From Diphasiastrum complanatum (lineage: Eukaryota; Streptophyta; Lycopodiopsida; Lycopodiales; Lycopodiaceae): a stretch of DNA of 64,000 nucleotides. Positions 34,901 through 46,900 of this stretch are shown piece by piece. Both the position numbers and the translations under genes were made by a program. The notes under the pieces are model-generated. The model had not been told where the DNA came from, did no database searches, and worked only from the letters and a program-made list of their open reading frames with translations. Within the stretch, counting starts at the first letter, position 1; each line of letters begins with the position of its first letter. Where the stretch lies: contig CM055096.1 of assembly GCA_029204225.1 (NCBI GenBank), forward strand, positions 30,390,557-30,454,556. The letters are read 5' to 3'.

Positions 34901-37900
34901 TGAGAAGGTTAGTGAGTGTAACCCTGTTTTATGAACCAAACATGCAATAAAGACCTTGAAGGAAAAACCCTGCTTGCTGTTCACCAGCGGCCTGGGCGTC
35001 CATCTGTGAAATGGGATAGGGCGCCCTGGCTGTTGAAACCCAAATCCGTAGGTCTTGCAATGATTCACTGATCGATGTTCTCCGCCCTACAGAGGGAATC
35101 CTCACAGTATGAATCTGTCAGTGATATAGGGCCGAAGGAAGACTATAAGAGTTGCAGGGGCTGTTTAGTGTGAAAAGGGCATAGCCTCCATTATAGCTGT
35201 AGTGGAACGCAGCCGGGCCACTTATAGTGACCTTGAAAACAATCGTTTCCAGCAAGAAGATGGGTGTGAGGATGATGAGGCAATGAGTTGCAGATGGGCC
35301 GCGATCCAACCTCTCTCTCTCTCTCTCTCTCTCACACGCACGATGGGATCGCGGCTGAGAGCCTTCTCGAACAAGCAGGAGTGGCGGCCAGTTTGAAGTA
35401 CAGGTTTTTTGGTAGGGTTTGGGAAGCCCTTGTTGCATGTAAAGGCCTTGTTTTTTTTTATGCATGGTTCTTTTAGAAAAGGAATTTCATGTTTTTTGTG
35501 AATGCATGGCCATATGAGTTGTTACTTTTGTAACAAATATGTGGCCCAGGGCTTCTTGTGAACCTCAGTTGAGAATAATTGTTGATTCTCCAGACCAAAA
35601 ACCCAGAAAGTTGCATAAAGAAATAATTTTATGCTATCCTAACAAATCATCTATGAGCTTGGTTCATAGATTTAGGATTGACGGCAAGTTATTGGTTCTT
35701 CATGGATTTTCTTTTCCAAACTGGTACCCGGTTCGAGGAAAATTTGTTTGGATATTGGAGTCTATGTCAAATACACAACTCAGGAAATATATAAGAATCA
35801 TTCTAAAATTCTTTAGCTTTTGGACTTGATCTCTAGAATAAAGGACTGTTTTACCTAGGGATTCATGTAATTGTGATTACATGAAGGTAACGCCTTTATT
35901 TGGAGAAGATCAACCTGTTTGGAAAATTTTATAGCTTAGTGTATCTTTGGATTTTGAGTGATTACTCCTGTATAGAGGCAAGCAATTGAAGAATTGTTGC
36001 ATCTCTGACTAATTATTCAGATGGAAAGATTAGACTGAGGATAATAACTCCTGGGAAAAAGTTGAAAGCTTAAGGAATAATTTCATGTCTTCTCTTTCCC
36101 GTTATGGGGACAAATTAAGGGAGGAAGCATGTTACAACCATATTCAACTAAGGACATGGAATAGTCCTAATATGGTAGTCCATCCCTTCGGTGTTCGAGA
36201 TTGTTAGTCACGCCGATATTTAATTCCATGTCAAGGCCTGTATGTGACTAATGACCTTGAGAGGACCCAAACACTCTCATTGAGACATACAGAGCAGTGC
36301 ATGTATGTGTGACTGTTATAGGCATGAGGACTGCATGGGAGCTGTGATTTATAGTTGGATTGCATGGGGGTTGCATGGGTTCATGGACGTCTCTATATTT
36401 TGAGGTAGAGAATCTCCTGTTGACAACTTTTCTTTCAGGTTACTAGTTGCTCTCTTCTCCTCAAGCATTCACATCATGCATGGCTAGGTCTAGAATTGAT
36501 CTAGGATTGATTGGGAGGTTTTGCTCCCACATGTCTCTTCTTCTCTACGTGTCATGCATAATGTAGGGTAAACGCTTAGATCCACTAGATCATCTTAGCA
36601 GAGTTTGCCACACTTCCAGTGCCACTAAAGGTCATTTCCAACGTCATCTTTTTGAGGATACAATTGAAGGTAGGTGGAGATGTCCATGGATTGCAATTAC
36701 ATTTAAAAGAGAGCTTCATGCGAGAGGTCATTGTCTATTTTGTTCAGATTAGGAAATTATAGGCCAAATTTCATTGTCAATTGAATTTATTAATTAGGTC
36801 AAAAGTTTGTAAATAGGCCTCATCAAAATTTTTACTAAAAATTGTATGGTCTATAGCCTTCAGCAAGCTAGTGCCTAAGTCACCTATGTTTGACTAGTAG
36901 TTGGTAGACTAAGGTGTGGTAGGTAGGGTGGGTGAAGTAGGTGAGAGTGGTAGGTGAAGTAGATGAGAGTGGTAGGTGAGGGTAGGTAGACCTAGAGAGA
37001 GAATGAATGTGTCTCTAAAAGGCAGGGCCAATGAGTTTTGCATACCTCAAATTTTGTATTGTTATGTTGCTCATTAATGAGCATCATAGAATTAATGAAC
37101 CGTGGGCGGTTCACCACGGTTCTGAGAACCGTACAGTTATGGACTCGGCTCATTACATTCGCCGTGTCCATTTTACTTTATACATAAGCAGGCCTTGGGC
37201 CCTTTTTTATTCATTAGTGACACTTAGACTATATGGTTGGCCTTTGGCCTTATTATTCATTATTAGGCCATTTGGACATATTACTGGAGAGTGGGGACCT
37301 TCTTGGAGGGCGCACTATTTTCCCTCCCAGTTGGGCCCTAGCCACCGGAAGCTTCCTTTTAGGGCTTCCTCTTGGCTATAAGTAGGGAAACTGTGTCATT
37401 TGTTATTCAGCTGATGATATTGATCTCTGTCTTTAGTCTCCTTAATCTCTCTCTTTCCTGCTTTCTAGGGTTAAGTCTTGCTTATGTGCTGCTTTCATAG
37501 CTTAAGTCTTGCTTATGTGATGCTTTCATAGCTTAGCTTTAGATCAGTTGTGGCTCTATTCGTAACTTGGTATCAGAGCAATTTCCTGATTACTGAATTT
37601 CAGATCTGATTTTCTGCTTGGATGCCCATTTTCCTTGCTGATTTTTCTCTCTTTGCTGAGGGCTTTCGTCTCTTTGCTTCAGCAACATTCAACACAGTTT
37701 GGAGGAGGACCAGCTCCCATCATTTTCCTTGGCGGAGCTTAAGCAGATAGTTAGCGGAAGTACTTCTGCTAAATTTGGCGGTCGGAATTTTTTTTTTTTT
37801 GGGCACATTATTTCCGCGCCCAAGTTCCAACCCTCCATCACCCATTTCCAGCTTGTTTGCAGGCTCTCTAGCGCCCAATTCCCTCATCTCTTTCGTCCGT

Positions 37901-40900
37901 TCCTCCTTCCATTTTCAGCCCTCTTTTCACTTTTGTTGGCAGGCTGTCCAGCCGCTTCATACCTGTCACTTTCGTCCGTTTTTGTCTCCGTTTGTAGCCA
38001 TTTTTCACACCTTGTTTGCAGGCTGTCCATTGCCCATCCTCAACCAAATTTCACAAAATTCCGACTCCGTTTGATATTCCAATTTGTCAGTTGCCTCCTG
38101 GCTGTCCAGCGCATTTTCACAGCCTTCATTTTCACTTTTTTTCATTTGTTAATTGCTGTCCTTTCTTAGTTGTGATAATAGTGGTTTTAATAGACTAATT
38201 TGGGGTGACGACAAGAGTCCGCTCTCTCAAGTTTTCGTCTATTCCTTCCACTATCATTATGGCACATTCACCTACCCCAAGTGAGACTACTCAGGAAAAT
38301 CTTATCCGATCAGTTTCGTCGCATGGATGAGACCCTTTCTGGCCTCGTTCTTTGCTTCGATACCGTTATGACTGGCTTTGCTACTACGCAGTCACAGATT
38401 GATTCTTTACAGCCTCATGGTCCTGGTAAAGCTCATGTTTTTCCTTCATTTGGGACTCCCCCTCCATTTGGATTTCCATCTTCCTCTGCTAGTCAACCTG
38501 GTGGTGGACCGTTCATTCCACCTAACCCATCTCCTGGTTTCTTTTCACGTCCCCCACTTCTTGAGCCACACTTTGCTCGAGACTTTCGTGATAGGGTACA
38601 ACTTGCTACCTATTACGGTTCCTCTGACGGGAACTTATTAGAGAATTGGTTTGCTAAGCTTGACACATATTTTCAGATCTACCCTAAGACTGATCCTCAG
38701 AAGATCCAGTTGGCTGCTTTACATTTAGATGGATGCGCCGCCACGTGGTGGCGAGTTTATAGAGCTGATCCTGATCGGGAAGGGCTCCATTTATGGCATA
38801 CTTTTCGCCGTGACATCCGTCATAATATGATTGACCCTCAGTGGCTCGACCGCCAACGTGATACATTCCGTAGTCTCACTCAGACCAGTGATCTTGCTTC
38901 TTATACAGATCAGTTTATGGAGCTTTCTTATCTTTTCACAGATCTACAGCCCACTGAGCTTATTTCTCGTTACATTGCTGGGCTTCGTGGTGCTTTACGT
39001 TATGATGTTTCTTCCTTCCGTCCTCCCACACTTGTTGAGGCAATGTCTCTTGCTAGTACTTTACAGCATAAGTACTCTGACACTCTTCCTTCCCGCTTCT
39101 CCCGACCCCATCCTTTCCCGCTGCGTCCACCCCTACACCTGCCCCTTCTGTTCCAGCTCTCTCCATTGTCCCTTCGTCTCCTCGTCCTGCTTTTGTCCGA
39201 CGTTACACGTCTGCAGAGTTCGCTGACCTTCAACAACAACGTCTTTGCTTTTGTTGTAAGAGTCCTGACCATTTTGCCCGTGATTGCCGTCAGCCTTTCC
39301 CTACTACTACTGCTATTTTTTACCATGAGGGCACTACTCCAGATGATTCCGATATCTACATTCATGTTTCTGATGAGCCTGACCTATCCTCTGAGCCTTC
39401 CACTAATTTACTTCCTGCTACTTGCCATGCTCAGCTTGCCTATGCTACTTGGACAGGGCGTCCTGGTCCTCGCTCCATTCGGTTAGTGTACGTATTACAG
39501 GTCGTGAGTATATTGCTTTAGTTGATACTGGCAGCACTCATTCTTTTATTAGCAGTTATATCACTAGTCGGATACATGCTTCACTTGTTCCTGCTTCTCA
39601 GCCTCTCACAGTTGAGGTTGCCAGTTCCCATTCTTTTCCTAGTTCTCAGATGTTTCAGCGTTTACCATACCGAATTGGAGATTTTTTTGGACAGGCAGAT
39701 CTTTACATTATTCCTATGGAGCGTTATGATCTTATCCTTGGTGCTGATTGGTTTGCATCTCTTGGAGCCGTTACACTGGACTTGACACAACAAACATTGA
39801 CATTTGTACTTGATGCAGTTACACACTCACTTGTTGGCATTGATTCTCAGGGAGACTTCTAGTTGGTTACCGAAAAGCAGTTTGTGCGTAGCCTGCCAAA
39901 GGCTGACGATGCAGCTCTTCTTTCCATTCAGAGTACATCAGTTGCTGCTTCACTTTCACCATCCGTGGGTCCTCTTCCTCAGGTTGATGCTGCTTCGGAT
40001 TTAGAGGTTGTTGCTGTGTGCCTTGCGCCTATATGCCTTGATTCACAGATATCGTATTCAGTGGTCATTCCTGGTTTCATTGACATTGAGACCGTATACC
40101 TTGGTGGTATTTCTACTATTGCTTTTGTGCATACTTCAGATTTCCCTCTTGGTTCGGTGGTTGGTGCAGTATCTTCTCCATTGGTCTCTATATCTCCATC
40201 TCTTGAGTCTGTTATGGCCGATGTTCCTGCTGATTTCTATGGGGTTCTTCATGGGTCCACGTTTGATGGTTCCCTCACTATTGGTGATAAGGTTTCTTCT
40301 TTCGCTCTACTCCATGGATCTCTGCTTGAGGTTTGTGATCTGCCTCATGATATTTCTACGGTTCCTGACATGATTTATGCGCCTTTGGCCCTTACTGTTA
40401 CACATATTTCATCCGAGGATATTTGCCAGATGGTCACTATTACTTATCTAGGGTATTTATATGCTGGGACCTTTCTAGATGAGTACACGGACATCCTTTC
40501 GTCTCCTGGTGTTTCTACATATAGGTTTGCTGCAGTCCATGCCGATGGTATACACTTTTGGGTTCATGCGACTGATTCCTTTTTACCTCTTGATATTTGG
40601 CATTCTTGGTTATTACGTATCGCTTGGATTTCATTTGGACCTATTGCTTTCACTACTGCTTCATTTTCAGCTATGGATATATGGCATTCCTGGTTATTAC
40701 ATATAGCTTGGTTTTCATTTGGACCTGTTGATTGGTGCTGGTTTTTCCATATTACTGATCGCCTATGGTGCGGATATCTCTATGATTATGCATGTGGCTC
40801 TCTATCTATTCCTTAGATTGTTGCTCATTGTCAGGCTTGGCATATCCTGTTGGCTTGGGTTATTGCCTCCGTTCCAACTACTGTTTGTTTGGGTGATCTT

Positions 40901-43900
40901 CAGGTTCCCTGTCATTTCAGGTTGCTCCATATTGCTTGGTCTCCGATGCTGAGTTGCCACTTTGTTCCGGTGTTCCGAGACCATCAGGGTACCTTGAGAG
41001 AATTCCTTCTCCTCTCTTGGATAGTTTTTGGGGATGTTGCCGCCATATACTTGAGTGTTGCTCATATGTGCTTTGATACTCATTCCCAGCTACACGTGGA
41101 TATTGCTCCGATGCTTGCTACTGATGTTGCGGAACCTGTTCCTTGTTCCAGGGCATTTCTTCTATTCCTCACTTGTGCGCCTGGCGTGTACTTTGGGATT
41201 ACACTTGCGGCCAGTTCCGATGGGTCATCCGATTCTCCATCCGTTTTTGGTGTATCCTATGATGGATTGGTAATATGAGGCCTTTCTGGATGAGTTTTTT
41301 GGCTACAGTTTGTCAGTTGGGGCCTCTACTATTATTTTCATGCATCATGTCTTTTTAGATGATGCATTGATTTCTTGGACCTTCTGGAGCTTTTGGCATG
41401 CTGCTCTTCTCGTGATATGGGCCTTGAGGGTACCGTATGCCATTGCTACTTCTCATTCATGGGCCCTATGGATACCTTGGGCTTTTAACCATGTTGGTGC
41501 ATATTTCTCCATTTTAAGCTATCCTTTGTCAGGATGATCTCCTTGGTGCTAGTCTTCCGATGCTGCTATCTTTTCTTGGGGCACCTTGCACATATGGTTG
41601 ATGGTTACGTGTATCATGCGGCTATTCGCGATGAGTGTCCATCTCTTTTCCAGTTTCCTTATTGGCTTCCTGTTGCTGATGCAGTTCTACCTTCTCGGGC
41701 TTTTTTGGATACCTTGGTGCTCGAGCTTATTACCTGGGCCAGTTCTCATTTACAGCATGTTCAGCAGCGTTATCAGACCTTAGTTGATTGTCACCGCCGC
41801 CATGTTGAGTTTCAGCTTGGAGATATGGTTTATCTACGCCTACGGTTTGCACGTCATCATTTTGTCCAAGGCCATGCTTCTACTGAGAAGCTTGCACCAC
41901 GTTATTATGGGCCTTATCGCATTTTGGAGGTTCTTAGTCCAGTTACATATCGCTTACAGCTTCCTGCTTCCACACGCGCCTGTGATGTATTCCATGTCAG
42001 TTTATTACGTGCTGCTATTGAGGATGACGCACCTTGTGATGCTGAGTTTCCTATTGCTCCAGTGCTATTTCCATTTTTACCTGCTGCTATATTACAGGTT
42101 CGTCTATACCATAGTTGCCGCCGCCGGCAGATTCAGTTTTTGGTCCAGTGGGATGGCCGTCCTATTGAGGAGTCCACATGGGAGCCTATTGATGTCTTTT
42201 ATCATACACCATCACTTGCGGATCAGGCTCGTGCTCTTGCTGCACTTGTTGATTCCTCTACATCAGATGTTGTTCTAGCTGTTGATGCACCAGGGCTTGC
42301 TGCTACTTGATCCAGTTTCTTTTCGGCAGTTGGGTTTTTTTCTTTTGTGCCAGGGAGAGTTATGGACTCGGCTCATTACATTCGCCGCGTCCATTTACAT
42401 TTACTTTACTTTATGCATAAGCAGGCCTTGGGCCCTTTTTTATTCATTAGTGACACTTAGACTATATGGTTGGCCTTTGGCCTTATTATTCATTATTAGG
42501 CCATTTGGACATATTACTGGAGAGTGAGGGCTTTCTTGGAGGGCGCACTATTTTCCCTCCCAGTTGGGCCCTAGCCACCGGAAGCTTCCTTTTAGGGCTT
42601 CCTCTTGGCTATAAGTAGGGAAACTGTGTCATTTGTTATTCAGCTGATGATATTGATCTCTCTCTTTAGTCTCCTTAATCTCTCTCTTTCCTGCTTTCTA
42701 GGGTTAAGTCTTGCTTATGTCCTGCTTTCATATCTTAAGTCTTGCTTATGTGATGCTTTCATAGCTTAGCTCTAGATTAGCTGTGGCTCTATTCGTAACT
42801 ACGGTTCTCAAATTTTTTTGGCGAGAACCGTGGTGAACTGTGTAGTTACTAATTAATTAATTAATTTTTTTATCAAACATTAATTAATTTATTATTTAAT
42901 TATTTATGATGAACCGTATCACGGTTCATGAACCGTGGTACGGTTCACCCCACGGTTCTGAGAACCGTGGGTACTATGATGAGCATGTACTTTTTGTCTA
43001 TCATCAATAAATGCTAATTCTATCTTGTTTCTACAAGTCTTGTGTACTTGCTAATGTATAGTATGTTAAAAAATAGTACTGTACTTGCATTTAATGGATG
43101 TGTTCCTGTCTCTACCATTGTTCATCTAGCATTTCATGATTTGTGATGTCCTCTTAGTCCAAGATTTTGTTCAGATAATTGTGGACCGTGTTTTTCTGTA
43201 ATATCAAGTAGTATGCTCTTGGGCTATATAGCCAGATAGTTTGGACAAGCCCATCAATGCATCAAGTGTCATCAAGTTCATTTCCTTCAATATCTTCATC
43301 ATCAACTGTTGACATGGATATGATTCACAATTCAGTTGAGATGACCTGTCTCACTTCGAATTGGAGGCATCTACTAAGTGGTTACACAAAAAGAAAGCAG
43401 TTTCTTTCTTTATTAGTGAGTACGTCAATTGGTCCCATGCTTTTCACCTGCAAATGCAATAGAAATCAAGCTAAAGCAAGCACAAAATTGTTCCAACCTT
43501 GACTTGAAAGACCTTTCTTGATGTGAACACAAAGATTGAGGACCCAGATAAGAATAGCTTAGATCAACAGAGGCAGACTGCAATATTTAGGAAAAGTCTA
43601 CTATATACTTATCCCTTCAACTGAAGGAAAACATGCAGATTGTTGTCAATACACTGATAAAAGAGCACACGAACAAAAGAATCCCTTCTCCAGGAGGTCC
43701 AGTCCTCTTATGCTTTGTTCGCTACTAAAGTCATAATAGCTTGCTAATACCAACTAGAAGTTATCTCACTATTATTGACTTAAGGGCTTGTCAGTTTCAT
43801 TGAAACCCTCTTATGCGCATTTAGGCAATTTTGTCTACTTTTTGAATGCCTCATTACTTAGTCTACTGGTTCGGATTTGCCAGTACATAACAGTGCCTCT

Positions 43901-46900
43901 GTCACAAACTGATATTGTTACCTGCATGCATGAGCCTCTATCGGATAATCATGTTGAAGCTCAAGCATCAACTAAACTTGCAAGAAGTTATAAAAAAACA
44001 GCAAAGAAACATTTTCATTGCAGAAAGGAATTTGTGCTTTGGGGAGCTAAACATGCACATATCAAAGGCCACAGAGTGCATAAAGTAGTTCGTGTCTGAT
44101 AAACAGATGTCAGAAATGGAGTGCCAGCTTGTTAATGGATGGAAATTTTTTCTAAGTAATTTTCATTGCTGAAGAGGCCTAGAGCATGTGACTTGCTCTT
44201 ACTGTGTTTTCTTACTGAAATGATCTCTGTGGCAAATTTATGCAAGATCAATGTCACAATAGGTAATCCAGAGGTATTACTCAAACAATTGATTCTATCT
44301 TGAAAGTTTGAAAGTTTTTGTTACCAACTTACCAGTGCTAGCTTCTTATCTGGTAATTAAAACATGAACGATAACATCAATACTGTTCTGAGGATGTGTT
44401 CAGCAACTCACAATGATGGTAATATAGCAAACGAGGAAAATTAATGGTTGAAGATGCCTGAGTTTCAATAATGTTTGTGTGTTATAGAATCATTTTTGTG
44501 TCCATTCTTGGCACATTGTTCAGTTTGTTATTGCTTGCCTTCTGTAGCTGTTGTGGATACAGTTTGAGATCTATTGTGGCACTTTTTTATCCCTATTTTC
44601 AAAAGGAGCTGATATGCAAGTGGGGGTTAGTGGACTAAAATTTTCATATTTGATTAAATTACTTTCTATTTTCAATAAGGCATTTGAACCGAGTCTGGTT
44701 ATCGGCAGAGAGGCAACCATGATTCACAGAAGTTTCTGGTTTTTGACAAATCAAGCTCCAGTTTTTGTCATGCTTTTGACTCTGTGAGCTGAAATCATAG
44801 AACCGTGGGTTCTGGGAACCGTGGTTGGAACCGTACCACGGTTCCTTGAACCGTGGCATAGTTGCACAGAATCGCGTTTCTGGGAGGAGACGTTTCAGAA
44901 ACCACGTTTCTGAGAAACGCGTTTCTCCTCCCAGAATTGCAACTTTTTTTTTTTTTTTTTTTTTTTGGAAAAATAGCTTATGGCTGAAATTTTCTTAGGG
45001 GATCAATGGTCAAACGAGTGTTTTGCCTTTGAGAAGTGCAGTAGATGGGTCACAAACAGATCTTATTTTCAATAGCTATTTGGTTGTTATTTGCTTTGGT
45101 TTTCAATAAATGCTCAGGGGGTTCGGGGGGCGGTAGCCCCCCGGTGGGGGGTTTCGGGGGCAATGCCCCCCAACGGCAGGGTCCGGGGGCTGCCGGTAGA
45201 CCCCGGCCCCGACGGTAAGGCCTCTTCATGACTTGGCCTTCCAACTCCCTGAGCGAAAACACAATTACTGGGACCATCTGTGATTGTAACAGACAGGCTA
45301 GAGGTTAGTTTTAAATTTTTATCCTTGACAGAACCCAACATGGATTAATGCACCTGAACTGGACCATCCTGCACCCGAAACAGTCGGTAAATTACACAGT
45401 AATTATGCTCTTAATTAGAGCTTTCACCTGATACCCATATTGCACAAAAAAAAACCAAAAAAAATAAAATAAAAAAAACGTTTCTGAAAAAAAATTCCAT
45501 ATTTCCGAAACGCGTTTCTGAACGCGTTTCTGAAACGCAGTGCAACTATGAACCACGGTACGGTTCACGTAAAAAATCAAGTAATTAATTAATTTATTAA
45601 TATCCTAATTTTCTCCCCCTAAAACCTCTCATAGCTCGTTTTTTGACCCCTCTCTGTGTCAAAAAAATAAAAATAAAAAAATTAATTAATTAATTAATTA
45701 TGCCACGGTTCACACTGTTCCCCCTAAAAAAAATTGTGAACCGCATGGTTCACAGTACGGTTCTGAGAACCGTACTGAACCCGTTAACGGTTCATTAATT
45801 CTATGACTGAAATTACTAAATATGGCTTTTGTAAGGATGTCAAGACGAACACCGAGAGGAATGAGAGTGTGGAGGTCGAAGCCCAAAGGTGGCCCTCTGT
45901 TCACGATATCAGCCCTGCAGTTGATCCTGACCCTGGGGTTGGAGGAAGAAGTGGCAGCCGTTCACAGTTTTTAAGGGGCCTGAAAAGTGGTCCACAGACC
46001 CCTATCGCTCTTGGTACGTCTTCAGAAGCTTAGCTACTCAACGCATCTGACGTCTTAGAGTTTGACATGTTCGTGGTTAGAATGAGCATCTTAGCTCAAT
46101 CTGTTTTTTGATCAGGTTCATCTACCAATATTGCAAGGACTCCAGCTAGTACATGTCGATATGACAGCTCACTAGGTACCAATTTTATTTAAATTTTATT
46201 GTCACGAGCTGCTCAAGTTGCTATAATATACTCATCTGTCTTTGTTGTGTGTTATTCCAGCTACAAGATATGGTTTTCATACACATTTTTCATTTGAAAT
46301 GCAAAACTAGCAACCATATCAACTTATTGCAAGCTTACAACTTTCAGGTCTGCTTACAAAGAAGTTCATCAACTTGATAAAGCAAGCTGATGATGGAGCG
46401 CTTGACTTAAACAGAGCAGCAGATACATTACATGTAGGAATATTGTAGTCTTTTGAAAATTCATCTAATTCAGATGTGTGTGTGCACAGGTTTGCTTATG
46501 TCTTTATTTTAAATGTACAGCCTTTGGCAGTTCAACCATTTTCACAATTATTGTCTATAAGTCAGTTTTCAGACCCTTGCAAATATGCAGGGCTTAACAA
46601 ATAAAAAATGGCCTAGTGGCACTCAACAATTTTGATAGATTTGTTGCTGTAACTTTTTTTTCTCAAATTAATCCTTTCCATTGTATACAAAAATTTGGCA
46701 TGTCAAGGTTATAGAATGTTCAACCTCTTTATGACTTTTCAAGATGTTTTGAACAATCTAGAATGATAAGTTAAAAAGGCTTTCTGGTAGTAACTTTGTA
46801 CCTTGGTTCTTGTGTCTTTGGCAAAAGTAGTTGATAATGGAACAGTCTTCATCAATCAATTCTATGCTCGATTTTTAGTGGTATATTTTGAAGTTTGCTA

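Larger units (their letters stand above)
33705..36545 (+). mobile_element. Non-autonomous LTR retrotransposon without pol
   Basis: Two homologous LTRs (33705-34183 and 36130-36545) flank about 1.9 kb. The 5' LTR runs from TGTTACGACC to TTTACA, followed by a tRNA-Met primer site (34185-34200). A polypurine tract AAGGGAGGAAGCA precedes the 3' LTR, which starts TGTTACAACC and is cut short near 36545, so no target duplication can be read. The inside has no gag, protease, RT or integrase that I recognise. Confidence 0.8.
37135..42800 (+). mobile_element. Non-autonomous Ty3/gypsy chromovirus lacking RT and integrase core
   Basis: Two closely similar LTRs (37135-37567 and 42358-42800), a primer site, gag, protease, then about 1.8 kb without any RT, RNase H or integrase-core motif, then integrase C-terminus plus chromodomain and a polypurine tract (CAGGGAGAG). 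The LTRs differ at a few bases and one indel near 42399, so it is younger than most neighbours. LTR ends are AGTTA and TAACT rather than TG/CA. No clean target duplication was found. The coding strand is strongly pyrimidine-rich. Confidence 0.85.
37085..42978. mobile_element. TIR element A1 (CATAG ends), split by a gypsy insertion
   Basis: The ends are CATAG (37085) and CTATG (42978), flanked by a perfect 8-bp direct repeat ATGAGCAT at 37077-37084 and 42979-42986. Without the inserted gypsy (37135-42800) the element is 228 bp. It is packed with inverted copies of GAACCGT/ACGGTTC near both ends around an AT-rich core of ATTAATTAATT words. An 8-bp target duplication fits hAT-like transposition. 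It has no coding capacity and lies in E2F intron 1. Confidence 0.8.
44796..45805. mobile_element. TIR element A2 (CATAG ends), 30 bp before E2F exon 2
   Basis: CATAGAACCGTGGG (44796) and ACGGTTCATTAATTCTATG (to 45805) are flanked by GCTGAAAT (44788-44795) and ACTGAAAT (45806-45813), a 7-of-8 target duplication. Both subterminal regions are arrays of GAACCGT/ACGGTTC, as in A1, and the right end matches the left end of A1 (TTAATGAACCG). A second TIR element (B1, 44857-45550) is inserted in its left array. Confidence 0.8.

Noticed and set aside
39500-42280. Many overlapping plus-strand ORFs in other frames of the gypsy element
   Set aside because: The strand is T/C-rich and A-poor, so stop codons are rare in every frame. 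Only gag, protease and integrase/chromodomain frames show known motifs.
37077-42986. Treating 37085-42978 as one large autonomous transposon with the gypsy genes as cargo
   Set aside because: The inner part has its own LTRs, primer site and polypurine tract, so it is a separate later insertion.
45836-45973. An alternative frame in E2F exon 2 reading [16 protein letters not shown], similar to a conserved plant E2F segment
   Set aside because: It runs into TAA and no GT/AG pair joins it in phase to exon 1 and to the GPQTP segment. The frame-2 reading is continuous and in phase on both sides.
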